38,199 nt of DNA from DAOTYH01 sp034435015 (GTDB lineage: Bacteria; Chloroflexota; Anaerolineae; Aggregatilineales; UBA3940): positions 1-38,199 of the forward strand of contig DAOTYH010000102.1 of the NCBI GenBank assembly GCA_034435015.1. The letters run 5' to 3'. Shown here piece by piece: positions 8,478-15,872 of the stretch (the first letter of the stretch is position 1; every line of letters starts with the position of its first letter). Position numbers and translations under genes: made by a program. Under the pieces are notes generated by a model. It was not told the origin of the DNA. It saw only the letters and a list, made by a program, of their open reading frames with translations, and did not search any database.

Positions 8478-9035
8478 TCAGCCTGCCAGTACCAGCAGGA
8501 GCTGTGCGCCGGCCCACAGCACAAACGCCCCTACCAGAAAGTTAAGGGAGTGCCGCACACGGAGAAACTTTCGGTTGGCGATGCGGGATTTGGCATACAC
8601 CTGGGACAGGAGGGCGGCGTGGACTTGCTCCTCCGTCTGCTCACTGAATGCCCGTACAAAGTCAGGCTCGGTAAGCTGGATAATGTGGCCGAAGAAGAAC
8701 AGGTTCTTGCCATGCGCAGGGGGAGTGAAGTTAGGCCGGGCCGCCAGCAAGGCGTAATAGACTGAGAGAGCCAGCATCCTTACCATCAGCACAATCAGCA
8801 GGCCGTTTAGGCGTGCAATGAGGGGTGCAGTGCTGTCCAGCAGAGCAGAGGCACTGCCCCGCCCAAAGACTGCCATCCCTGCCGCCAGCAGGGCGCCCGC
8901 TGTGAGCGTCAACTGAGCTTTGGTGTCGGCAAAACTGATCTGATGTTCAATGTGTTCAAACAGCAGGACCTCCAGCTCGTGCAGGTCCTTGCTGTCCAGA
9001 GGCACAGCAGGAGGGGGTGATTCGGCGGCGGACAC
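8478..9035 (-). CDS. Pycsar-effector-like membrane protein (DUF5706/PycTM-like)
   Basis: A 185-aa membrane protein whose N-terminal part (HIEHQISFADTKAQLTLTAG, then GALLAAGMAVF) matches the pattern I recall for the DUF5706/PycTM family, with its invariant ADxKA ahead of the first helix. A second hydrophobic segment lies at about 75-100 (LNGLLIVLMVRMLALSVYYALLAARP), followed by FFFGHI and TEPDFVRAFSE, also like the family. A last helix is at the C-terminus (FLVGAFVLWAGAQLLLVLAG). In Pycsar defence, PycTM disrupts the membrane when bound by cCMP or cUMP made by a nearby cyclase. No cyclase gene is present in this window, so a defence role is inference. It lies between the 191-aa protein (13 bases) and the GT4 gene. 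Confidence 0.6.
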   Translation of the reverse strand: MSAAESPPPAVPLDSKDLHELEVLLFEHIEHQISFADTKAQLTLTAGALLAAGMAVFGRGSASALLDSTAPLIARLNGLLIVLMVRMLALSVYYALLAARPNFTPPAHGKNLFFFGHIIQLTEPDFVRAFSEQTEEQVHAALLSQVYAKSRIANRKFLRVRHSLNFLVGAFVLWAGAQLLLVLAG

Positions 9036-9048
9036 GGTTTACGCTTCC

Positions 9049-9624
9049 TTATTTTTGTTTTTGGGCAGGCCGCACATAGAGCCATCCAAACCGTGAGCGC
9101 GGGAAAGCCGGGGCCTGAGCGGCATCCCACACAAAACTGCTTTCTTCGACAAGGCCTGCCAGCCGCCGGTCGAGTTGATCCAGCCGGCTTTGGAGGGCCG
9201 GCTCGCCGGCGAAGTCCATCAGCAGGGCTACAATGGTACGTCCCTCTGCCTGAACAGGGTACTCTGGGCCGTAGCGGGCGGGGTCTTCCTCGCACTCGTC
9301 CAGATAGGCCGCCCATGCGTCAAGGCGGGTGTTGATCTCGCGCTGAGCCTTCTGCCGGGCCTGAACAGCCCATGTGTTCATCTGCTCACGGGCTTGGGCG
9401 GCGGCTTCCGTCAGGCGGCGGCGCTGTTCAGAAGAAAGCAGGTGCGCCAGCGCCTCAAGGCGGTGCAGGCGGAGCAAAAGCCCGCCCAGCGTCCCCTTAG
9501 GGAAGGGATAGCTGGATGGGCCGGGCGTCCGCAGAGTCCAGTAGAGCGAGTCACCCAGCAGATGGGCTTTCAAGTCAGCCGTGACGGCCTCAACGATTTG
9601 CAGGTCACGCTCCAGATCGAGCAT
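9049..9624 (-). CDS. Conserved-looking helical protein of unknown function
   Basis: A 191-aa soluble protein with no recognised domain. It is mostly helical, and the central part (RLTEAAAQAREQMNTWAVQARQ) looks like a charged, possibly coiled-coil helix. A Trp/Tyr-rich part follows (DAWAAYLDECEEDPARYGPEY). There is no signal peptide or membrane segment. Its ATG lies two bases after the stop of the 52-aa peptide gene, and its stop lies 13 bases before the PycTM-like gene. Translation is therefore tightly linked with both. I cannot assign a function. Confidence 0.75.
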   Translation of the reverse strand: MLDLERDLQIVEAVTADLKAHLLGDSLYWTLRTPGPSSYPFPKGTLGGLLLRLHRLEALAHLLSSEQRRRLTEAAAQAREQMNTWAVQARQKAQREINTRLDAWAAYLDECEEDPARYGPEYPVQAEGRTIVALLMDFAGEPALQSRLDQLDRRLAGLVEESSFVWDAAQAPAFPRSRFGWLYVRPAQKQK

Positions 9625-9626
9625 GG

Positions 9627-9785
9627 CTACTTCAGTTCAATCCAGTCCAAGCTGACTGAGCTTCCCTTCCCGACGGTATAACTATAGCGCATGGTCGGGA
9701 TGCGCCGGTCGTAAATCCACCAGACCACTGCCAGCGTTCCGACAATCGCGCCCAGCAAAACGGCAAAGAGACGCCACCATCTCAT
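9627..9785 (-). CDS. Small single-span membrane peptide (52 aa)
   Basis: A short gene of 53 codons including the stop. It begins MRWWRLFAVLLGAIVG and continues with one hydrophobic helix to about residue 24, then a basic turn (YDRRIP) and a polar tail of about 25 residues ending DWIELK. Topology is probably N-in with a short external tail. GAGGAG six to seven bases before the ATG is a good ribosome site, and the gene fits between its neighbours with gaps of 24 and 2 bases. These facts support a real gene. The function is unknown; it may be a partner of the PycTM-like membrane protein encoded two genes on. Confidence 0.7.
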   Translation of the reverse strand: MRWWRLFAVLLGAIVGTLAVVWWIYDRRIPTMRYSYTVGKGSSVSLDWIELK

Positions 9786-9809
9786 GATTGATACTCCTCG
9801 GCCTGTTAT

Positions 9810-10217
9810 TTATGCCGTAAGGCGGCGGGGACGGATGAACTCAGGCCGCCCTTGAAGTTCGATCCAACGGTGCTTCCCGCCGTCTATGTGCCATTCGTAA
9901 ATCTGGCGCCCCTGCGGGTCGGTATAGGTCAGCGCGGCGGGCAGAGACAGCACCCGCTGGCTGATGGACTGGACCAGCGTATCGAGTTCGTCGCCGGCAG
10001 GCCCCTTGAGCGCCAGCCACTGTCCGGGCATCCATTCCATCTCAACGATTTGATCGCCCATGTAGCCCTCTGCACGAAAGGGCGGTTCAGCTTTCACACA
10101 GCGCCAATAGACTCTGACGATCCGCGCCTGCCAGAAGGTCCCGTTCAGCCGTTCGGTGATCAGGTAGGGCTGGTGTTCTGGTTCGCGGTAAAACCATGTT
10201 CCGGCATTTGCGCTCAT
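9810..10217 (-). CDS. Hypothetical protein, first gene of the PycTM-like operon
   Basis: A 135-aa soluble protein rich in Trp and Tyr, with alternating beta-strand-like segments (GTWFYREPEHQPYLITERL, QIVEMEWMPGQWLALKG, IYEWHIDGGKHRWIEL). No family is recognised. No signal peptide or helix-spanning segment is present. AAGGAG precedes the ATG by about nine bases. A TACAAT element and a perfect inverted repeat lie upstream, so this gene probably starts the transcription unit that runs to 7201. Confidence 0.7.
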   Translation of the reverse strand: MSANAGTWFYREPEHQPYLITERLNGTFWQARIVRVYWRCVKAEPPFRAEGYMGDQIVEMEWMPGQWLALKGPAGDELDTLVQSISQRVLSLPAALTYTDPQGRQIYEWHIDGGKHRWIELQGRPEFIRPRRLTA

Positions 10218-10306
10218 GACGGTTTCAAGCTCCTTGTTGTTCAGTGCCCTCAGTCGTTGTCAGGGGGTGGTTTGACGAGGGGAATCATACCGCAAACGCC
10301 GGCAAA

Positions 10307-10312
10307 ATTGTA
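10307..10312 (-). promoter_or_regulatory. Putative -10 element (TACAAT) of the 10217-7201 operon
   Basis: The minus strand reads GTGTTACAATTTT here, about 90 bases before the first gene's ATG. It is the same -10-like string seen before several other genes in the window. No convincing -35 box lies at the usual distance. Confidence 0.35.
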
Positions 10313-10328
10313 ACACTTGCTTCTGTCA

Positions 10329-10362
10329 GGAGAGCCTCAACCCATACAGGGCGAGGCTCTCC
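10329..10362 (-). terminator. Perfect inverted repeat after the hpnI-like gene, likely terminator
   Basis: GGAGAGCCTC at 10329-10338 pairs perfectly with GAGGCTCTCC at 10353-10362, around a 14-base loop. It begins just past the stop of the hpnI-like gene. The usual T-run is missing on the minus strand, so it may act as a processing or 3'-end stabilising hairpin rather than a classical terminator. Confidence 0.5.
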
Positions 10363-10368
10363 GGCATT

Positions 10369-11535
10369 CTACAGCCTGAGCCACCGTTCCAGCACGCTGG
10401 CGTTCTGCGGGGCAGGCTTGAGCCGCCCCTCTTGGTCCAGCACGAACCATTCGCCGCGCCATGAGACCCGCCGGCCAACCAGCCCGGCCAGCCATACCAG
10501 CGCAGTCAGCATATCCCGCATTGGCAGCCAGATCAGGTGACGGTGGACGGACAAGTCCTCAATGACTACTGAGACTATCCACGCGACAGCCCAGCGCAAG
10601 GCCAGGCTGGCTCCCAGCACCAGCCACCCCAGCGTTGAGAAGCCCGACACAATCCACACCAGCACAGCCAGCGGCGTGCTGAAGCACAACAGCAGGCCGG
10701 TGTACTCGGTCGGACGGCTGACGCGGGTGCAGTGGACCCAGCGTATTTCGCGGTCCCACTGCTCCTCGAAAGTGGTTGCACCGATGCTGATCTCGGCCAC
10801 ATAGTCGGAGAGATGGATGCGCAGTCCCATACGGGCTACCCGCAGGCCCAACTGGAAGTCATCGGCCAGGTAGTCTGCAAAGCTGGCGAACCCGCCCAGG
10901 CGCTCTAAGTCGGCCCGGCGGATGGCGTTGGTCGCGCCCAGCGCGAAGCGCATGTTCAGGACGCGGCGGGCTACCATCACCGACGGCAGGAAGGTCGTGA
11001 CCATGTACAGCAGTTCCAGACGGGCGGTCAGGGTCATCGGCAGGATGCCCCGGTACGGGCAGGTCACCAGGCCGACTGCCGGATCATGCAGAGGGGCTAC
11101 CACCCGCCGCAGGTAGTCCGGCCTGACACGCACATCGCTGTCACTGATGACCAGAATGTCGTAGCCGGCCTGTGCCGCCAGCGCATCTAAAATGCTGGCC
11201 TTCCGGTTCGTTCCCAGCGGCGGTGCCACGATCAGCCGGATCGAGAGATCAGGGAACTCGCGCTGAAGCCTCCGGATAATCGGCACAGCGGGGTCGTTGG
11301 GGTCATCTACGCCGAACAGAATCTCAAACTCCGGGTAGTCCTGCTGGCAGAAGGTCAGGAAGTTCAGGTAGGCCTGATAGTCCAGCCCTCTGACCGGCTT
11401 GAGGATCGAAACAGGCGGCCTGAAGTTGGGGTCGGGTTCGGGCTTGCGGGTGAAGAAGCGCCATGTCATCAGGGCGGCGACAGCCCAATACGCCCAACTG
11501 GCTACTGTGAGCATCAATAGGAAGAGCAGTATCAT
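10369..11535 (-). CDS. hpnI: HpnI-like family 21 glycosyltransferase
   Basis: A membrane-bound GT2-fold enzyme like ceramide glucosyltransferase (GT21) and the bacterial hopanoid protein HpnI. HpnI adds N-acetylglucosamine to bacteriohopanetetrol. The N-terminal helix (ILLFLLMLTVASWAYWAVAAL) anchors it. Catalytic motifs are in order: PPVSILKPVRG, GVDDPND (first Asp), ISDSDVRVRPDYL (DxD), YLADDFQLG (third Asp) and DREIRWVHCTR (the Q/RxxRW motif). C-terminal hydrophobic segments follow (LAVLVWIVSGFSTLGWLVLG). Length 388 aa is normal. It overlaps the hpnK-like gene by four bases (ATGA), so the two are translationally coupled. No other hopanoid genes are in view, so the lipid acceptor is not certain. 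Confidence 0.82.
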   Translation of the reverse strand: MILLFLLMLTVASWAYWAVAALMTWRFFTRKPEPDPNFRPPVSILKPVRGLDYQAYLNFLTFCQQDYPEFEILFGVDDPNDPAVPIIRRLQREFPDLSIRLIVAPPLGTNRKASILDALAAQAGYDILVISDSDVRVRPDYLRRVVAPLHDPAVGLVTCPYRGILPMTLTARLELLYMVTTFLPSVMVARRVLNMRFALGATNAIRRADLERLGGFASFADYLADDFQLGLRVARMGLRIHLSDYVAEISIGATTFEEQWDREIRWVHCTRVSRPTEYTGLLLCFSTPLAVLVWIVSGFSTLGWLVLGASLALRWAVAWIVSVVIEDLSVHRHLIWLPMRDMLTALVWLAGLVGRRVSWRGEWFVLDQEGRLKPAPQNASVLERWLRL

Positions 11536-12392
11536 TGTGACTTTTCCTCCTGATTAGATGCCAGCGCCGGGTAGGTTATCAGCCGGATACCCCGCCCGGC
11601 AATGGCTTCCCGTACCGCCGGGCTGACTAAAGCGGCCAGGTCACCGGGATTCGGCCCCAGCGGTTCGTCCAGCGGGACAGTGCTGGGGTGCAGATATATC
11701 TCGGCGGTTGGTACACTGATCCGGTGCAACAGCCAGATCAGGTAACCCTCGCTCATCTGGCCGGTCTGCATCAGCCCATAGACACGGTCGGTCACAGCCA
11801 GACGATAAGAGCGAATCAGCCTCATCTCGGCGCAGGCCAGCAGACCGAAGACGACAGCCCATAGGGTCTTTGTGCCGGCCTGCCGCCGATCATAACGCAA
11901 TCCCAGCCGCAGGTCATCTCTTGGTACGCGGATTCCCCGCGCCCCGTACTGCACGGCCAGCGGCACAGCCAGCTTCATCACGGTTGGGTGCATGTGCATA
12001 TGCATATGGCCGTCCACATGCGACAACGGCAGGCCGGCGGCCGCAAACCGCTCGAACTGGGCCTCGATCTCGCGGGCCAGCTCCTGCTGGGCCGTCCGGC
12101 TAAAGGCATAGCGCAGGCCGGCCCAGAACGGATCATCGGAGAAGCGGCCCTGCCCGTCCACAATGTGCGGGGCCTGCCGGTGCGGGAGTGCCGCCTTCCC
12201 GCCCACAACTACCAGATGCAGTCCGACTGCCAGCTCAGGCATGGTACGTGCCAGCGCAACGGCCTCATCTGCCGCCTCTGCGGTGACCATCAGGCTGGTA
12301 GAGGTCAGCACGCCCTGCCGGTGAGCCTGCACAACGGCGGCGTTGACAGCAGGGGTGCGGCCAAAGTCATCGGCGTTCAGGATGATCTGCAT
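11532..12392 (-). CDS. hpnK: HpnK/ChbG (YdjC) family carbohydrate deacetylase
   Basis: A 286-aa YdjC-family metal-dependent deacetylase. The metal site is seen in IILNADDFGRTPAVN (Asp of ADDFG) and LSHVDGHMHMHMHPTVM (HxDxHxH). AVGLHL and YLHPST complete the family pattern. In the hopanoid pathway HpnK removes the acetyl group from the GlcNAc placed by HpnI, and ChbG acts on chitooligosaccharides. The direct coupling to the HpnI-like gene favours the lipid-linked role. No signal peptide is visible, so it acts on the cytoplasmic face. It is the first gene of the pair and is divergent from the FHA gene. Confidence 0.85.
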   Translation of the reverse strand: MQIILNADDFGRTPAVNAAVVQAHRQGVLTSTSLMVTAEAADEAVALARTMPELAVGLHLVVVGGKAALPHRQAPHIVDGQGRFSDDPFWAGLRYAFSRTAQQELAREIEAQFERFAAAGLPLSHVDGHMHMHMHPTVMKLAVPLAVQYGARGIRVPRDDLRLGLRYDRRQAGTKTLWAVVFGLLACAEMRLIRSYRLAVTDRVYGLMQTGQMSEGYLIWLLHRISVPTAEIYLHPSTVPLDEPLGPNPGDLAALVSPAVREAIAGRGIRLITYPALASNQEEKSQ

Positions 12393-12495
12393 GGCAGGCC
12401 CTGCGGGTTTTTCTTTTCAGCCTATTAGCAATAACCCTGCGGAGGGCAAATCGGTTCTCAGTCTTTGTAAGTTGGCCTTTTCTTTGCCGTGGGGG

Positions 12496-12515
12496 ATGTT
12501 ACATCCCTATAACAT
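12496..12515. promoter_or_regulatory. Palindromic operator-like site between hpnK and the FHA gene
   Basis: ATGTTA and TAACAT form a perfect 6-8-6 inverted repeat (12496-12501 and 12510-12515) in the intergenic region shared by the divergent hpnK-like and FHA genes. This looks like a binding site for a dimeric regulator. The rest of 12393-12589 holds no gene that I can see. Confidence 0.35.
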
Positions 12516-12589
12516 TCGCCCTCGTCCTATCTACTTTCAGCCTGCTTTATGGTACTCTAGTAGTGAAGATCACCAGTCGAGGTGAGACT

Positions 12590-13099
12590 ATGGCTGTCAT
12601 GGTGACAGGAATGAGCGAAGACGCGTCTTCATTGGGGCGAGGCATGAATCATCCAGCTTTCCTGAATACCCCGCTGGGGCAGGTTGTTCAGGAGCCGGAG
12701 CTTGTCTTCCGTGCAGTGCCGGCACAGCCGACCGAACGCGACCGTTTGCAGGTAGGCGACGTCCCATGGCGGATTGTCCTCTCACCGGTGAGCGGCACTG
12801 GTAGCCCGATTGCGCTGGAACTGCGCGGGGATACCGTGATCGGCTCGGACCCAGAGGGAGGGGAGAACGTGGATGTCAATCTGGCAGACTGGCAGGGCCA
12901 GCGGCTGGGGGTCAGCCGCCGTCATATCCTGTTGCGGCCAAACCGCAAGAAGCTGTTTGTCATGGACCTGCACAGCACCAATGGAACACACATCAACGGA
13001 TTGCCGCTGGGCATCGGCTGGGCCTACGCATTGCAGGACGGCGATACCATCTCACTGGCGCGACTGCACATACGGGTCAGGGTGGTCCAGCATCCTTAG
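12590..13099 (+). CDS. FHA-domain protein
   Basis: A 169-aa protein with one forkhead-associated domain at about residues 75-165, a phosphothreonine-binding module. Signature residues are visible: DTVIGSDP (strand with the conserved Gly), GVSRRHILL (SxxH) and MDLHSTNGTHINGLPL (the N-G-T-x-x-N-G loop). The N-terminal 60 residues are low in structure. The ATG at 12590 was chosen because GAGGTGA lies just ahead; a GTG at 12563 would add nine residues. No Ser/Thr kinase is nearby, so the phospho-partner is unknown. It is followed by a short terminator. Confidence 0.85.
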   Translation: MAVMVTGMSEDASSLGRGMNHPAFLNTPLGQVVQEPELVFRAVPAQPTERDRLQVGDVPWRIVLSPVSGTGSPIALELRGDTVIGSDPEGGENVDVNLADWQGQRLGVSRRHILLRPNRKKLFVMDLHSTNGTHINGLPLGIGWAYALQDGDTISLARLHIRVRVVQHP

Positions 13100-13128
13100 C
13101 GGCCTGCCTGTGCAGAACATCAACCCCC

Positions 13129-13152
13129 AGGGCGGACACTTCCGCCCTTTTT
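13129..13152 (+). terminator. Rho-independent terminator after the FHA gene
   Basis: AGGGCGGA (13129-13136) and TCCGCCCT (13141-13148) form a perfect eight-base stem with a four-base loop, followed by a run of five T. Confidence 0.8.
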
Positions 13153-13175
13153 CGTCTGTCTTGACCGCCGCCGGC

Positions 13176-13204
13176 TTGTAAAGCTCCTCTCTGCTCACTA
13201 CAAT
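13176..13204 (+). promoter_or_regulatory. Sigma-70-like promoter of the ferritin gene
   Basis: TTGTAA (13176-13181) and TACAAT (13199-13204) are separated by exactly 17 bases, giving a leader of about 45 bases before the ferritin ATG. No Fur-like box is obvious. Confidence 0.6.
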
Positions 13205-13256
13205 CAAATTATCAGATGAATCCCCTTGTTATTGACCGCAAGAAGGAGCTAGCAAG

Positions 13257-13769
13257 ATGCTTGTCAGTCAGAAGCTAAATGACGAACTGAACACCCAAAT
13301 AGGGTTGGAGTTTGGCGCTGAGTCGCAGTACTTGGCGATGGGGGTTTACTTTGAGTCGCGCAGTCTGTCGCATCTGGCCGAGTTCTTCTTCAAGCAGGCT
13401 GAAGAGGAACATGAGCACGGGATGAAGATCATGAGGTATCTCCTCGAGGCAAACGGCAAGGCGATTGTCCCGGCCATTGCCGCCCCTCAGGTTGACTTCT
13501 CGTCGGCTGAGGAGGCCGCCGAACTGTTCCTCAAGCAGGAGCAGTTTGTGACAGGGCGGTTCTATCAGATGGCCGAGGCGGCGCAGGCGGAGAAGGACTT
13601 TGCCACCCTCAACTTCCTGCAATGGTTCATTGAGGAGCAGGTTGAGGAAGAGTCCACCGCCACCAAACTGCTGGATGTGATCCGCATGGCCGGTGAAGGG
13701 CGTCTGTTGCAGGTTGAGATGATCGTCCGTCACTGGAACAAGGAAGAAGAAGAGGAAGGCGGGGAGTAA
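13257..13769 (+). CDS. ftn: Ferritin (non-heme iron storage protein)
   Basis: A 170-aa four-helix bundle protein that oxidises Fe(II) and stores it in a 24-mer shell. The ferroxidase ligands fit the bacterial ferritin pattern: Glu and Tyr in IGLEFGAESQYLAM, Glu and His in FFKQAEEEHEHGMKIMRYL, and Glu and Gln in FLQWFIEEQVEEE. The absence of a haem-ligating Met pattern and the FtnA-like C-terminus (MIVRHW plus an acidic tail) argue for ferritin rather than bacterioferritin. AAGGAG precedes the ATG by about nine bases. It has its own promoter and terminator, so it is a single-gene unit. Confidence 0.93.
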   Translation: MLVSQKLNDELNTQIGLEFGAESQYLAMGVYFESRSLSHLAEFFFKQAEEEHEHGMKIMRYLLEANGKAIVPAIAAPQVDFSSAEEAAELFLKQEQFVTGRFYQMAEAAQAEKDFATLNFLQWFIEEQVEEESTATKLLDVIRMAGEGRLLQVEMIVRHWNKEEEEEGGE

Positions 13770-13796
13770 GCCGAAAACCCGCCGACCGTGTCCTCA

Positions 13797-13832
13797 AGAG
13801 CCGCAAGGTGATGAGCCTTGCGGCTCTTTTTT
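13797..13832 (+). terminator. Rho-independent terminator after ferritin
   Basis: AGAGCCGCAAGG (13797-13808) and CCTTGCGGCTCT (13816-13827) form a perfect 12-base stem with a seven-base loop, followed by a T-run. It may also stop the convergent aldolase transcript. Confidence 0.92.
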
Positions 13833-13867
13833 AGCGCCGGTAACCCTTGCTTAGCGCAGGCGGGTGC

Positions 13868-14806
13868 TTACGGGATGCTCCCCTCGTAAATCCCCATCAC
13901 CTTGTCGAGGAACTTGAGCGCCTCATCCCATGGGCGCTGGAATGAGTTACGCCCAATGATCGAGCCAAACCCGCCGCCGTCACGGATGGCACGCAGTTCG
14001 TTGAACACGGCCTCGTCGTCTTTGGCCTCCCCGCCGGAGAAGATCACGATGCGGCGGCCATTGAAGGCGCTCTGAACCACATGAGCCACCCGCTCGGCCA
14101 GCGTGCCGATGGGGATATTGTACTTCTCATAGACCTTGCGGGCGGCCTCCTGCTCGATGTGGGCAGACGGCGGCTTGACCTTGATCACATGCGCCCCAAG
14201 CTGGGCCGCGATCTGGGCCGCGTAGGCCGTCACGTCAACGGCGGTTTCGCCCTCCTTGGAGAGGTCGCCGCCGCGCGGATAAGACCACACGACCACCACC
14301 AGTCCCGCCGACTTAGCCTCCTCGGCGATCTCCCGCAACTGCTCGTATTGCAGGCGGCGGTCCACCGTGCCGGGGTAGATCGTATAGCCGATGCCTACGC
14401 ATCCTAGGCGCAGGGCGTCCTTCACGGAGGCGGTCTGCCCGCCCAGCGGGTCCTTTTCGCCGTGCAGAACGTCATGGCTGTTGAGCTTGAGGATCAGCGG
14501 GATGCGGCCTGCAAACTCGGCGGCGCCTGCCTCCAGAAAGCCCAGCGGGGCGGCATAGGCGTTGCATCCGGCTTCGATGGCCAGCCGGAAATGATAGCGC
14601 GGGTCATACCCGTCGGGGTTTGGGGCGAAACTGCGGGCTGGGCCGTGTTCAAAACCCTGATCCACCGGCAGGATCACCATGCGGCCTGTGCCGCCCAGCC
14701 GTCCATGCGTCAACATACGGTACAGATTGGTCAGCACGCCGGGGTTCTGACCGCTGTACCAGCTTAAGATTTCCTCGACCGTGCGGGTCGGTGCAGTTTG
14801 TGCCAT
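13868..14806 (-). CDS. fbaB: Class I fructose-bisphosphate aldolase (FbaB/DhnA type)
   Basis: A Schiff-base aldolase of the DhnA/FbaB type that splits or forms fructose 1,6-bisphosphate. The protein is about 312 aa. Recognisable motifs are MVILPVDQGFEHGPARSF, the strand KLNSHDVLHG, VVVWSYPRGGD, the catalytic-lysine strand AHVIKVKPPSAHIEQ, and the phosphate-binding end VIFSGGEAKDDE ... IIGRNSFQRP. The ATG at 14806 is preferred because GGAGGTG lies seven bases ahead; a longer reading from 14824 would bury that site. It is a stand-alone gene, convergent with ferritin. The related transaldolase LacD/DeoC-type aldolases are less likely. Confidence 0.9.
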   Translation of the reverse strand: MAQTAPTRTVEEILSWYSGQNPGVLTNLYRMLTHGRLGGTGRMVILPVDQGFEHGPARSFAPNPDGYDPRYHFRLAIEAGCNAYAAPLGFLEAGAAEFAGRIPLILKLNSHDVLHGEKDPLGGQTASVKDALRLGCVGIGYTIYPGTVDRRLQYEQLREIAEEAKSAGLVVVVWSYPRGGDLSKEGETAVDVTAYAAQIAAQLGAHVIKVKPPSAHIEQEAARKVYEKYNIPIGTLAERVAHVVQSAFNGRRIVIFSGGEAKDDEAVFNELRAIRDGGGFGSIIGRNSFQRPWDEALKFLDKVMGIYEGSIP

Positions 14807-14938
14807 GCTCAGACACCTCCTCACTCGTTGTTAAAAATACTGCCTTTTGTCCCTGCCTCGGCAGATTATCTATCAGTTCAAGATGAAGGGCAAAATACCC
14901 TGCCCGGCCAGGCCTGTTCTCCGGTTATTGGGGGGCGG

Positions 14939-15460
14939 TCAGGGCATCTTACCCGTTGCCAGCCTGAGCGGATACACCCGCACGCCAGCCGCGCCGGCAA
15001 ATGGGGCGGCGATCTCCGCCAGCGTCCGCCCGTCGGCAGGATGGACAAAGTCCGGCGCCAGGTCGGCCAGCGTCAGCGCGACATGCGGCTGGGTGAGCGT
15101 GTCGGGGTCGGGGAGGGTGAGTCGGCTGGCCGGGTCGTCGAGGATCAGACTGCCGTACAGCACCAGATCGAGGTCAATCGGGTACAGCCCGGAGGCATCT
15201 TGGGAGCGGTCGCGCCCCAGCTCTGCCTCAATCGGACGGAGCACCTCGAACTTAAGGACAGCAGGCGGCAGGCCGGTTTCGATCAGCACGGCGGCATCCA
15301 GAAAGACGGGCTGGGATGCGCCGCTTGCCGGCGGTGTCTCATAGACGCGCGAAACCGCCCGCACCGTCACCCGCTCAGCCAGCCGGCGGACAGCCTGCTG
15401 GAGGCGGGCTTCCGGCTCGACGTTCGAGCCAATCACCACAAAGGCCAGTTCAGTCTTCAA
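14939..15460 (-). CDS. folK: 2-amino-4-hydroxy-6-hydroxymethyldihydropteridine pyrophosphokinase (HPPK)
   Basis: HPPK transfers pyrophosphate from ATP to hydroxymethyl-dihydropterin in folate synthesis. Signature parts: AFVVIGSNVEPEARLQQAV at the N-terminus, SRVYETPP, QPVFLDAAVLIET, and the metal-binding DLDLVLYG, which corresponds to R-x-x-DIDLL. The end of the family pattern is PHVALTLADLAPDFVHP. I prefer a TTG start at 15460, giving about 173 aa and beginning just before the conserved GSN motif. The frame stays open to 15505, so the start is not certain. The gene overlaps the end of folB by 11 bases, so the two are coupled. Confidence 0.88.
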   Translation of the reverse strand: MKTELAFVVIGSNVEPEARLQQAVRRLAERVTVRAVSRVYETPPASGASQPVFLDAAVLIETGLPPAVLKFEVLRPIEAELGRDRSQDASGLYPIDLDLVLYGSLILDDPASRLTLPDPDTLTQPHVALTLADLAPDFVHPADGRTLAEIAAPFAGAAGVRVYPLRLATGKMP

Positions 15461-15824
15461 AGTCAGACGGCACTCGCTCGATCTCAACCCCCACCGAGCG
15501 GGCAAAGCGCAGGGCGCCCGGCTTCTCGACGCGCACGTTCACCCGCGGGAGATGGTGATCCACAATGCAGATGCGGGCAATGGCGGTTGCCAGCGCCTCA
15601 ACGGTATAGTGCTGAGATGATTCGACGTACTCGATGATCTGCTTGGTGACGGAGCGGTAGTTGACGCAATCCTCGATGTTGTCTGATCGCCCGGCCTCTT
15701 CCATGTTGGTATACAGCACCAGATTGATCAGAATGTCCTGCTTTTTCTCCCGCTCCCAGTCATTGATGCCGACGATCCCGCGTAACAGCAGGTCTTTGAT
15801 GACAATCTTGTCACGGTCAGGCAA
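15450..15824 (-). CDS. folB: Dihydroneopterin aldolase (FolB)
   Basis: This enzyme splits dihydroneopterin to hydroxymethyl-dihydropterin and glycolaldehyde. The 124-aa length is normal. Motifs: DKIVIKDLLLRGIVGINDWEREKKQ at the N-terminus (the G-I-x-G-x-x-x-W/E-R pattern), DINYRSV-like DCVNYRSVTKQI, the catalytic Glu in YTVEALATAIARICI, and VNVRVEKPGALRFARSVGVEIER with the catalytic Lys. It is the first gene of the folB-folK pair, and a promoter-like sequence lies about 50 bases upstream. Confidence 0.93.
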   Translation of the reverse strand: MPDRDKIVIKDLLLRGIVGINDWEREKKQDILINLVLYTNMEEAGRSDNIEDCVNYRSVTKQIIEYVESSQHYTVEALATAIARICIVDHHLPRVNVRVEKPGALRFARSVGVEIERVPSDFED

Positions 15825-15872
15825 GGTGTGCTCCCCCGCAGGTCAGTGTCAGGCCGACGGCCTCCCGCCTAT

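Noticed and set aside
11988..12010. Repetitive CATATG-like sequence
   Set aside because: It encodes the His/Met stretch of the YdjC metal site (GHMHMHMH) in the hpnK-like gene and is explained by coding needs.
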